From: Chitinispirillum sp.
GTDB lineage: Bacteria > Fibrobacterota > Chitinivibrionia > Chitinivibrionales > Chitinispirillaceae
Reading direction: 5' to 3'
Length of the DNA: 42,988 nucleotides
Assembly: GCA_007115975.1 (NCBI GenBank)
Contig: SKJJ01000171.1
Coordinates: 1-42,988 of the forward strand
Shown here: one piece after another, positions 24,893 to 33,075 of the stretch
Layout of the letters: each line of letters opens with the position of its first letter
Position numbering within the stretch: position 1 is the first letter of the stretch
The notes under the pieces: model-generated
What the model saw: only the letters and a program-made list of their open reading frames with translations
What the model was told of the DNA's origin: nothing
The model's database searches: none
Translations under genes and position numbers: made by a program

Positions 24893-26980
24893 ATGAAAAA
24901 GTACCAAGCGGGTTCTATTCGCAACGTTTGTCTTCTTTCTCACGGTGGCGTAGGAAAAACATCTTTGATGGAAGCGTTATGCTACACATCAGGTTCCGTT
25001 GCCAAGCAGGGTAAGGTTGACAATGCAAGCAGCATTTTCGATTATCGCTCAGATGAAAAAGACCGGAAGATGACCATTTCCACACACATGGGATTTTGTG
25101 AATGGAATGATATAAAAATAAATCTCCTTGATACTCCGGGGTTTCTTGATCTGCTTGGTGAGGCAAGATCTGCTTTACGTGTGGCTGAAACCGCACTTCT
25201 AATGGTGGATGCCGTCGACGGTATCCAGGTTGGAACAGAGTTGGTTTCAAGGTATATGAATGAAGTAAAAGTTGCAAGAGTATTTTTTATCAACAGCATG
25301 GATAAAGAAAATGCAGATTTTGAAAAAACCCTGGGTGATTTGAAAGAAACATACGGCAGTTCTATTGCACCGCTTACCATCCCTATCGGTAAAGGCGGTG
25401 ACTTTAAAGGTGTGGTTGACCTTGTGACACAGGAAGCATTTGAATATGACCGTGAGGATAACGGGAAAGGGAAAAAAGTTGATATCCCTGCAGATCTTAA
25501 AGATCTTGCAGACTCTCTTCGTCTTGCACTGATGGAGTCGGTTGCCGAATCAGATGAAGATCTGATGAACAAGTACTTTGAAGAAGGTCTGCTAAGTGAT
25601 GATGAGATAAGGACCGGGTTAGCTAACGGAGTGGCTGAGGGTACTATTTATCCGGTACTTGCAGGGAGTGCACTGCTAAACATGGGTGTTGATCAACTGT
25701 TATGGAAAATCGTAAACCTTACCCCAAGTGCTGCTTCCAGAACTGAAATTGAGGTGATGGAAGGGGAGGAGAGTAGGAGTGGGGGGTGTTCAGACTCCAA
25801 AGATACTCTGGCTTTTGTTTTCAAGACTATCTCTGAGGAGCATCTTGGAGAGGTGAATATTGTCAGGGTTTTCAGCGGCAAAATTGCAACAGGGCAGGAA
25901 TACAGTAACAGCAGCCGTGGTTCCACTGAAAAACCGGGTGCAATGTACTACCTTAAGGGTAAAGAACGTACCGAAACTGATGCAATTACGACAGGTGATA
26001 TCGGGGGGCTGCTTAAACTAAAGGATACCCATACCAACGATACGCTTGCAGATAAAGGTGCAAAGGCAACCATACCTCCTGTGGTATATCCAGAACCTCT
26101 TGTAAACATTGCAATAAATGCGGTGAAAAAAGGTGATGACGATAAGATCGCCATGGGGCTTGGTAAACTGCAGGAGGAGGACCTCAGTTTCACCTATAAA
26201 TTTCATTCCGATGTCCATCAGTCGATACTTTCTGCTATGGGTGATGTGCATATAGACATCATTACCCAAGGGTTGAAAAAGCGGTTTAAAGTAGAAGTGG
26301 AGAAAAAACCTCCCAAAATTTCCTACCGTGAAACCATTACAAAACCGGTAAAATATGTTGAATACACACATAAAAAGCAGTCAGGTGGTGCCGGACAATA
26401 TGCAAGGGTTTTTATTGATCTTGAGCCTGCGCCAAGGGGCGACGGTTATGAGTTTGTCGACAAGATTGTGGGAGGGGTTATTGATCAGACTCTCAGGCCC
26501 AGTGTGGACAAGGGTGTTAAAGCCAAGTTAAATGAGGGTATTTTGGCTGGTTATCCCATTGTTGATGTAAAGGTGGTGCTTGTTGACGGAAAGATGCATC
26601 CGGTGGATTCAAAAGATGTGGCATTTCAGATTGCCGGAAGAGAGGTTTTTAAGAAGGCTTTTGAAATGGCTTCTCCCATTTTACTTGAACCGGTTGTCGA
26701 TCTCAAAGTTACCATTCCGGAAGATTACACTGGTGATATAATGGGCGATCTCTCCTCACGCAGGGGAAAAATTGGTGGGATGGAACCGATTGGTAAACTG
26801 GAAACGATCAATGCAAAAGTCCCTGAATCTGAGCTTCAAAACTATTCCGGTTCCTTAAGGTCTCTTACTCAGGGAAGAGGTGTATACTCAAAATCATTCT
26901 CACATTATGAGGTAGTCCCCCATGAGGTTGCCAAAAAAGTGATTGAGAGTGCTCGTATGGAGAGCGAAAAAGGCGACTGA
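24893..26980 (+). CDS. elongation factor G-like translational GTPase (EF-G paralogue)
   Basis: This 695-residue protein has the five-domain layout of EF-G. The P-loop reads SHGGVGKTSL (16-25), characteristic of the EF-G-like paralogue family, whereas housekeeping FusA has AHIDAGKTT. Switch II is LLDTPGFLD (from residue 78). The G4 motif, normally NKxD, reads NSMD (134-137), so the guanine-contacting Lys is lost. The C-terminal half has the EF-G IV/V features QSGGAGQYARV, YPIVDVKVVLVDG and DLSSRRGKI. The paralogue probably acts in a special translation step or ribosome recycling; its role is not established. A terminator follows. Confidence 0.85.
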   Translation: MKKYQAGSIRNVCLLSHGGVGKTSLMEALCYTSGSVAKQGKVDNASSIFDYRSDEKDRKMTISTHMGFCEWNDIKINLLDTPGFLDLLGEARSALRVAETALLMVDAVDGIQVGTELVSRYMNEVKVARVFFINSMDKENADFEKTLGDLKETYGSSIAPLTIPIGKGGDFKGVVDLVTQEAFEYDREDNGKGKKVDIPADLKDLADSLRLALMESVAESDEDLMNKYFEEGLLSDDEIRTGLANGVAEGTIYPVLAGSALLNMGVDQLLWKIVNLTPSAASRTEIEVMEGEESRSGGCSDSKDTLAFVFKTISEEHLGEVNIVRVFSGKIATGQEYSNSSRGSTEKPGAMYYLKGKERTETDAITTGDIGGLLKLKDTHTNDTLADKGAKATIPPVVYPEPLVNIAINAVKKGDDDKIAMGLGKLQEEDLSFTYKFHSDVHQSILSAMGDVHIDIITQGLKKRFKVEVEKKPPKISYRETITKPVKYVEYTHKKQSGGAGQYARVFIDLEPAPRGDGYEFVDKIVGGVIDQTLRPSVDKGVKAKLNEGILAGYPIVDVKVVLVDGKMHPVDSKDVAFQIAGREVFKKAFEMASPILLEPVVDLKVTIPEDYTGDIMGDLSSRRGKIGGMEPIGKLETINAKVPESELQNYSGSLRSLTQGRGVYSKSFSHYEVVPHEVAKKVIESARMESEKGD

Positions 26981-27013
26981 AGCCAGGGTTTTGTTCGATT
27001 AAACCAGAGCATT

Positions 27014-27051
27014 ACACCCCTCAGTACTTCTGTGGGGTGTTTTATTATTTC
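27014..27051 (+). terminator. intrinsic terminator after the EF-G-like gene
   Basis: ACACCCC (27014-27020) pairs with GGGGTGT (27034-27040) and is followed by TTTTATTATTT. It lies 34 bases beyond the EF-G-like stop and before the mtnA Shine-Dalgarno, so it separates the two transcription units. Confidence 0.85.
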
Positions 27052-27082
27052 AACGTTTAGAAAGATCAGAAGGAGTTTACAA

Positions 27083-28129
27083 TTGGAGCGTCTCAAAACA
27101 ATCGACTGGAAAAACGAAACAGTAACGATAATCGATCAAACCCGGTTACCCGAAGACCTGTCCTATCTTCAAATCGAGACAGTGGAGCAGATGCATGAAG
27201 CGATAAAACAACTTAAGGTCAGGGGAGCACCTGCCATTGGTATTGCTGCTGCATTTGGATTGTGTGTTGCAATGAAGACTTTTCCGGACCAGGGGAGTAT
27301 GAATGATTTCTTAACACTGCTCGAAAAGAACATTGATTACCTGGCCGGATCACGACCAACGGCGGTGAATCTTTTCTGGGCACTGGAAAGAGTCAAAAAA
27401 TTTGTAGCAAAAGAGGCTTGCGATTGTACGGTTGAACAGATTAAAAAACGCATGATCGATGAAGCTGTGGCTATTCTGGAGGAGGACAGAAAAACCTGTC
27501 GTACCATAGGAGAAAATGGCTTTGAGCTGTTGAAAGACAAAAGCAGCATTTTAACTCACTGTAATGCCGGCGGTCTTGCCACTTCGGAATACGGCACGGC
27601 ACTGGCACCGATTTATATAGCACGGGAACGGGGGGTTTTTTTCAAAGTATTTGCCGATGAAACCAGACCGCTGCTTCAGGGAGCAAGAATAACCGCTTTT
27701 GAACTCAGCAGAGCTGGAATTGAAACAACCGTTATCTGTGACAATATGGCGGCAGTTGTCATGGCGCAAGGGTTGGTTGATGCTGTAATTGTTGGTGCCG
27801 ATCGAATCACTGCAAATGGTGATACTGCCAATAAAATAGGAACCTACGGGGTTGCTCTGCTTGCTAAAGCTCACAATATACCCTTTTTTGTAGCTGCACC
27901 GTCAAGTACCTTCGATTTATCCCTTAACAGTGGTGAAAAAATTCCAATTGAACAGAGAAACAGGGAAGAGGTTGCTGCATTTTTCGGAAAAGTAACTGTC
28001 TCTGAAGGGGTCAAGGTCTTTAATCCTGCCTTTGATGTAACTCCTGCAGAGCTGATAAAGGCTATTGTGACAGAAAAAGGCATTATCTATCCTCCCTTTA
28101 CCAAAAACATTACAATGCTTCTGGGCTGA
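27083..28129 (+). CDS. mtnA: methylthioribose-1-phosphate isomerase
   Basis: MtnA converts 5-methylthioribose 1-phosphate to methylthioribulose 1-phosphate in the methionine salvage pathway. The 348-residue protein carries the family motifs VRGAPAIGIAAAFG, the catalytic Cys in THCNAGGLAT, and the acid-containing DAVIVGADRITANGD followed by NKIGTYGVA and FFVAAPSSTFD. The start is TTG at 27083: AAGGAG lies 7 bases upstream. The frame is open to an ATG at 27032, but that would start inside the upstream terminator. eIF2B-like relatives lack the Cys/Asp pair. The stop is immediately followed by the cold-shock-like gene; no other salvage gene is present. Confidence 0.93.
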   Translation: MERLKTIDWKNETVTIIDQTRLPEDLSYLQIETVEQMHEAIKQLKVRGAPAIGIAAAFGLCVAMKTFPDQGSMNDFLTLLEKNIDYLAGSRPTAVNLFWALERVKKFVAKEACDCTVEQIKKRMIDEAVAILEEDRKTCRTIGENGFELLKDKSSILTHCNAGGLATSEYGTALAPIYIARERGVFFKVFADETRPLLQGARITAFELSRAGIETTVICDNMAAVVMAQGLVDAVIVGADRITANGDTANKIGTYGVALLAKAHNIPFFVAAPSSTFDLSLNSGEKIPIEQRNREEVAAFFGKVTVSEGVKVFNPAFDVTPAELIKAIVTEKGIIYPPFTKNITMLLG

Positions 28130-28339
28130 ATGCAAAAAGGTACTGTGTTATGGTTCAATGATATTAACGGCAGAGGAGTTGTTCGTCTTCATGAGGACAA
28201 TTCCCTTGTGAAGGTGAACCATGCGGCAATAAAAGAACAAGGGTACAAAATCCTTGATGAAGGGCAGGTGGTGTGGCTCTCTTTTACCAGGAAAAAAGAG
28301 GGCCTCACGGCAGACTGTATTCATACTGTCAAAAACTGA
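28130..28339 (+). CDS. divergent cold-shock-domain (OB-fold) protein
   Basis: This 69-residue protein aligns with CspA-type domains along its whole length. It opens GTVLWFNDINGRGVVRL (family: GTVKWFN..KGFGFI) and ends DEGQVVWLSFTRKKEGLTADCI. The RNP1 aromatics are replaced (GRGVV), and RNP2, usually VFVH, reads LVKVNHAAI, so single-stranded nucleic-acid binding may be altered. The ATG directly follows the mtnA TGA with no spacer and no own Shine-Dalgarno, so its translation probably depends on mtnA. Confidence 0.72.
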   Translation: MQKGTVLWFNDINGRGVVRLHEDNSLVKVNHAAIKEQGYKILDEGQVVWLSFTRKKEGLTADCIHTVKN

Positions 28340-28361
28340 ATTTCCAGTTACACTTTTTTTT
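28334..28361 (+). terminator. weak intrinsic terminator
   Basis: AACTG (28334-28338) and CAGTT (28345-28349) form a 5-bp stem overlapping the stop of the cold-shock-like gene; eight Ts follow at 28354-28361. The stem is short and AT-rich, so it is probably weak. Confidence 0.4.
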
Positions 28362-28479
28362 CAACATAAATTCCCACACTGTCTGTTTTTTTAACTAATT
28401 TCCAAATAGAGCATTCTTTACTATATGCATATTATTTGTGCACTTTTTGAGGCCCACACATCCGCACAGGGAGGGGTGT

Positions 28480-31400
28480 TTGTCAGACTGTAAACCGTAT
28501 TTACCAGAAACAACCGGCAGTGATTTTCTCAATGGTTTTTGGGACTGGGAGGTTAAAACCGGGAAGGGAACCTTCTGCGATTCAGTGAGGTGTATGCTGG
28601 GGTATGATACAAAAGCCATCTCCGAAAGTGTCGACTCATGGCAAAAACTTCTGATAGGTGAAGACCTGGACAAACTCTACGATTTTAAAGAAAATCAGCA
28701 AAGCACACTGTTTGATGACGTGCTGCGGTTTAACCTCAAAACCGGTGGTACACGTGCTCTCCGGTGCCGTGCGAAAGTTCTCAGGCGTGATAATGATGGC
28801 AAACCTGAAAAGATAGTTGGGTTAATAACGGCTGAAGATCCCTGGGAGAAGAGCGCTCAATATTTCCAATCACCAAAAGCACCCTTTTTTGAAACCCTGC
28901 CCTTTGGGTACCAGTCCCTGGACGCTGACGGTGTTATCAGGGAGGTTAATCAGGTTTGGCTTGATATTCTGGGTTATGAGCGTGGGGAAGTTATGGGCAG
29001 GTGCTTTGGTGATTTTTTGACCGATGAATACAGGCAAACGTTCAACGAGGATTTTGCGCTATTTAAAGAAAAAGGGCAGGTGCGTCGAAAAATCCAAATG
29101 TTACATAAAAGCGACAAAATTTGCCATATTCAGTTTGATGGTAAAATCATATACAACAGTGATGGTAGTTTCAAACAGACAAAGTGCATAATGATTGATG
29201 AAACAGATCACTGGCGGAATGAGCAAAACCTCCGCCATTCAAATGATCTGTTTGACTACGTAATCTCCCATGCAAATAGTGCGATTGTAGTTCATGACCG
29301 CAACTTAAACTACGTATACGTAAGTGAGCGGTACCTGAAAGATTTTAATGTACAAGAGAGTGATGTTATTGGAAAGCACCACTATGAAGTCTTTCCTGAT
29401 CTGCCTCAAAAGTGGAGAGATGTACACCAGAGAGCTTTAAGGGGAGAGGTTATAAGTGCAGATGATGATCCTTTTGAGCGCCAGGATGGATCCATTGACT
29501 GGACACGCTGGGAGTGCAGGCCATGGTATGAGGAGGATGGTACTATTGGGGGAATTGTTATATACACAGAGGTCATCAATGAACGCAAGCGTATTGAAGA
29601 TGCTCTGGCATCAGAAAAGGAGTTACTTTCGGTTACACTCAGAAGTATCGGTGATGGAGTCATTACAACCGACACTGAGAGCAGAGTTCTTACTCTCAAT
29701 AAAACAGCAGAAGAACTTACCGGATGGAGTCAAAAAGAGGCATTTGAAAAACCGCTCCCAGAGGTATTTAACATCGTTGATGAGGTCACCAGGGAAAAAT
29801 GTGAAAATCCGGCCCAACAAGTTTTACAATTGGGTACTGTTGCAGAGTTTACCAATCATACAATGCTGGTTTCCCGTGATGGGCGTGAAATGATCCTCAC
29901 CGACAGTGGTGCACCAATTATCGATAAAAAAGGAAAAGTTATCGGGGTTGTATTAATTTTCAGGGACATAACTGAAATTCATAAACTGGAAAAGGATTAC
30001 CGAACCCTTTTCAGGAAAATGATTGACGGTTTTGCATTGCATGAAATAATATGTGATGACACTGGCGAACCGGCAGATTATCGTTTTCTTGCTGTTAACC
30101 CCGCTTTTGAAAAGATGACTGGGCTAAAGGCTCAAGATGTAATTGGCAAAACTGTCTTGGAGATTCTGCCGGGAACAGAAAAGGTTTGGATTGAAGAATA
30201 TGGTCGGGTCGCTTTGACTGGTGAGCCGGTATTTTTCGAGAACTTCTCTAAAAATCTTGACAAATACTTTCAGGTAACAGCATACAGGCCTGGACCGGAT
30301 CAGTTTGCCTGCATTTTTGTTGATATTACCAAGCGTAAAAAAGCAGAACAGGCACTGGAGAAAGAGAAAGAGCTGCTTTCAGTCACCCTTAAAAGTATCG
30401 GGGATGGGGTAATAACAACCGATACCCAGGGCAGGGTGGTTATGATGAATAACGTCGCGGAAGAACTTACCGGATGGACACAGCAAGAGGCTTCCGGACG
30501 ACCGCTGACAGAGGTGTTTTACATTGTAAACGAGATGACCGGCAGAAGATGTGAAAACCCAGTAGAGAAGGTGCTTAAGACAGGAACAATTGTCGAACTT
30601 GCCAATCACACCATGCTGATTTCAAAGCATGGCCGGGAGATCATACTTGCAGATAGCGGTGCTCCTATTGTCAAAAAAGGCGGGGAAATAATTGGGGTTG
30701 TGCTTGTTTTCAGGGATGTTACGGAGAAACAGAAATTGGAGGAGAGTGTTCAACAGACGGACAAACTTGAATCGATCGGGATACTTGCAGGAGGGATTGC
30801 GCATGATTTCAACAATCTCCTTGGTGGTATTTTTGGCTATCTTGATATGGCAAGGGAGGCGTGTGAACCGGGGAGTGTTGTAGCCTCACACCTTGACAAA
30901 GCGCTTAAAACATTTACCCGTGCAAATGATCTTACCAAACAGCTTTTAACTTTTGCAAAAGGGGGTGTCCCGTCAATGAAAACATCCTCCCTTGCTCCGG
31001 TTATCAAAGAGTGTACACGATTTGCCTTAAGCGGATCAAATGTTACCTCTTCATTTGATATAGAGGAGGAATTGTGGTTGTGTGAATTTGATGAAAATCA
31101 AATCGGACAAGTAGTGGACAACCTAAGCATTAACGCCGTGCAGGCAATGCCTCTTGGGGGTAGGATACTTGTGACTGCACAGAACAGGTTTATTCAACAA
31201 GGGGAATTGCCGGGTCTCAAAGAGGGCAAATATGTTCATGTTTCATTTGCTGATTCCGGCGTAGGCATACCTTCAAGCATTATGCCAAGGCTTTTTGACC
31301 CGTTCTTTACGACTAAGCAGAAAGGAAACGGACTTGGTCTATCAACAGTTTATTCCATAATGAAAAAGCATGATGGGAAAGTTGAGGTTGAGTCGGAACC

Positions 31401-31869
31401 GGATAAAGGTGCTGTTTTTCACCTCTATTTTCCCATCTCAGAGAAGAGTCCCCAAAAGAGCACACTCAACAAACCTGTTTCTCAATACATGGGCAGTGGG
31501 TGGGTGCTTGTGATGGATGATGAAGACTACATCCGTGAAGCGGTGGGGGAGATGCTCAAATCAATGGGGTTTAGTGTGAAATATGCCTCCAACGGCAGTG
31601 ATGCTATCGATTGTATAAAAGGTGCCATGGAGACTGGTACCCCTTTTACTGCAGCAATAATGGATCTTACTATACCCGGTGGTATGGGGGGTATCGAGGC
31701 AATACAAAAGGTACGGGAGTTGAACAGAGAAGTTGTAGTGTTTGTCTCAAGTGGCTACAGCGATGATCCGGTGATGGCTGATCCGCAGCAGTATGGATTT
31801 ACTGACAAACTGAAAAAACCATTCAGAAAGGTCCATCTCGAACAGTTGTTTCAGAAACATTTTGGGTGA
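28480..31869 (+). CDS. multi-PAS hybrid sensor histidine kinase
   Basis: This protein of about 1129 residues appears soluble, with no membrane helix. About six tandem PAS modules fill the first two thirds. The fourth and sixth are clear duplicates (both contain ELLSVT, SIGDGVITTDT, AEELTGW and NHTML). Then come the HisKA domain (GGIAHDFNNLLGG, phospho-acceptor His) and an ATPase domain with N box NLSINAVQAM, G1 DSGVGIP, F box DPFFTTK and G2 GNGLGLS. A C-terminal receiver has MDDEDY, AIMDLTIPG, a Ser in VFVSSGY and Lys in KLKKPF. The TTG at 28480 has GGGAGG 5 bases upstream; a GTG at 28438 is an alternative without a ribosome site. No output regulator is adjacent. The stand-alone receivers near 2-3.4 kb are possible but unproven partners. 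Confidence 0.85.
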   Translation: MSDCKPYLPETTGSDFLNGFWDWEVKTGKGTFCDSVRCMLGYDTKAISESVDSWQKLLIGEDLDKLYDFKENQQSTLFDDVLRFNLKTGGTRALRCRAKVLRRDNDGKPEKIVGLITAEDPWEKSAQYFQSPKAPFFETLPFGYQSLDADGVIREVNQVWLDILGYERGEVMGRCFGDFLTDEYRQTFNEDFALFKEKGQVRRKIQMLHKSDKICHIQFDGKIIYNSDGSFKQTKCIMIDETDHWRNEQNLRHSNDLFDYVISHANSAIVVHDRNLNYVYVSERYLKDFNVQESDVIGKHHYEVFPDLPQKWRDVHQRALRGEVISADDDPFERQDGSIDWTRWECRPWYEEDGTIGGIVIYTEVINERKRIEDALASEKELLSVTLRSIGDGVITTDTESRVLTLNKTAEELTGWSQKEAFEKPLPEVFNIVDEVTREKCENPAQQVLQLGTVAEFTNHTMLVSRDGREMILTDSGAPIIDKKGKVIGVVLIFRDITEIHKLEKDYRTLFRKMIDGFALHEIICDDTGEPADYRFLAVNPAFEKMTGLKAQDVIGKTVLEILPGTEKVWIEEYGRVALTGEPVFFENFSKNLDKYFQVTAYRPGPDQFACIFVDITKRKKAEQALEKEKELLSVTLKSIGDGVITTDTQGRVVMMNNVAEELTGWTQQEASGRPLTEVFYIVNEMTGRRCENPVEKVLKTGTIVELANHTMLISKHGREIILADSGAPIVKKGGEIIGVVLVFRDVTEKQKLEESVQQTDKLESIGILAGGIAHDFNNLLGGIFGYLDMAREACEPGSVVASHLDKALKTFTRANDLTKQLLTFAKGGVPSMKTSSLAPVIKECTRFALSGSNVTSSFDIEEELWLCEFDENQIGQVVDNLSINAVQAMPLGGRILVTAQNRFIQQGELPGLKEGKYVHVSFADSGVGIPSSIMPRLFDPFFTTKQKGNGLGLSTVYSIMKKHDGKVEVESEPDKGAVFHLYFPISEKSPQKSTLNKPVSQYMGSGWVLVMDDEDYIREAVGEMLKSMGFSVKYASNGSDAIDCIKGAMETGTPFTAAIMDLTIPGGMGGIEAIQKVRELNREVVVFVSSGYSDDPVMADPQQYGFTDKLKKPFRKVHLEQLFQKHFG

Positions 31870-31907
31870 GCGCGATAGTAAGTGAAGCTCCCAATCGTGA
31901 GAGATGG

Positions 31908-32318
31908 TTATTCTTGATCGAGACCATGTTGAATTGCTTCTCTTAGCACGTCAAGGGTCTGTCCTCCAGCAAAACGGCTGTAGACCTCTCCATTTTTTAT
32001 AAATACAAATGTTGGCAGACTCTGAACGGAGTATTTTGGCCATATGTCATCATCGATATCGGTATCTACTTTAGCTATAACTGCTCTGCCTTTAAATTCC
32101 TTGGCCAGGGATTCAATGAGTGGGGTCATTTTATTGCAGGCTGGACATTCAGGTGAATAAAAATCGATCATTAAGACCGTTTCTGTCGAATCAATCACTG
32201 CAGAGTAGTTAGAGGCGTCAAGCTCGATCACATAAGAGATCGTGTCTGTGGTGTTAGCGCCGTGTACACAACTTACAAGAAGGGAAAACAACAGTGTCAA
32301 AGCTGTCTTTTGTAACAT
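31908..32318 (-). CDS. envelope thioredoxin-like lipoprotein
   Basis: This 136-residue thioredoxin-fold protein starts at the ATG at 32318, six bases after AAAGGTGG; an ATG six codons earlier overlaps that site. The signal peptide ends in LLVSC, a lipobox with Cys17 as the lipidated residue. The active site is ECPAC (Cys58 and Cys61) in FYSPECPACNKM, and the cis-proline loop is SLPTFVF. It is the last gene of the ars/thiol operon, 44 bases after the coiled-coil protein gene. It is likely a membrane-tethered reductant or oxidant fed by the CcdA-like proteins upstream in the operon. Confidence 0.82.
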   Translation of the reverse strand: MLQKTALTLLFSLLVSCVHGANTTDTISYVIELDASNYSAVIDSTETVLMIDFYSPECPACNKMTPLIESLAKEFKGRAVIAKVDTDIDDDIWPKYSVQSLPTFVFIKNGEVYSRFAGGQTLDVLREAIQHGLDQE

Positions 32319-32362
32319 CGGTAACCACCTTTGCATTAAGTTAAAAAAAACGATAACCAGCT

Positions 32363-33016
32363 CTAGTCCTCTGATTCTGTTGCCAAGAGTGGCTGAACAG
32401 TACGGAATATTTCAAAACAACGTTCTACAGCCAGCAGATGCTTTCTTTGATTCACCTTCTCTTTTGCCTCCTCAACCATCACCTGTGCACGTGTAATCTC
32501 TTGCGCTGAAGAGTGTTCCTGAGCGGTTGATACCTGCCTTTGAGCGTAGCTAATGATATTTGAGCTGAAAGCACCCGCATTTTCCCGTATGTTCTGGTAC
32601 AGTTCTTCGAGATTTCTGCTCATGTTTGTATGGGCCAAATTGACATTTCTGCAGAAATGGCGAATGTTGGATGCCAGGCAGGGGTGACAGTGCTCATCTT
32701 TAATCTCTTTGACCTGGTTTTTCAGGTTGTGTCCCCTTGAACCTAATTGCAGAATGTGCTGATCTAATAGTTCTCTCTCAAGCTTTACTTCTCTCACAAA
32801 AAAGTCAAACTCCTTTGTTGTCACATTCCACGCGGAGGGTTGAAGCAGATCTATAAGAGCGCTGATATGCTCGTGTTTTAGCGATACCAATTCGATGGTG
32901 CTCTGGCAATTGGCGATATCTTGCAACGCCTGCTGCTGCGAGAGCTGTCTGGCCCAAAGAGTTGTTTGAAACAGCATTACTATGGTGATTGATACTATAA
33001 CAGTTTTGTATTGCAT
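32363..33016 (-). CDS. exported coiled-coil protein with conserved-looking cysteines, unknown function
   Basis: This 217-residue protein has a signal peptide (about 1-22) and a mostly helical, charged, heptad-like mature region suggesting coiled coils (about 25-105 and 125-215). The middle holds a cysteine cluster HCHPC...HFC (Cys110, Cys113, Cys122, with neighbouring His residues). Further Cys residues lie near 37 and 205-209. That pattern could bind a metal or metalloid, or form redox-active disulfides; it is not a CxxCH haem site. GGAGG lies 11 bases before the ATG. It sits between two thiol-redox genes in the arsenic operon, so a role there is inferred. No known family recognised. Confidence 0.68.
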   Translation of the reverse strand: MQYKTVIVSITIVMLFQTTLWARQLSQQQALQDIANCQSTIELVSLKHEHISALIDLLQPSAWNVTTKEFDFFVREVKLERELLDQHILQLGSRGHNLKNQVKEIKDEHCHPCLASNIRHFCRNVNLAHTNMSRNLEELYQNIRENAGAFSSNIISYAQRQVSTAQEHSSAQEITRAQVMVEEAKEKVNQRKHLLAVERCFEIFRTVQPLLATESED

Positions 33017-33075
33017 AATGTTCTATGCCTCCATCAATTGAATCTGCCTATATTCTTACCATTAATATACTATGT

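Noticed and set aside
27032-27082. Upstream ATG start for mtnA
   Set aside because: It lies inside the EF-G terminator, whereas the TTG at 27083 has AAGGAG at ideal spacing and matches the family N-terminus.
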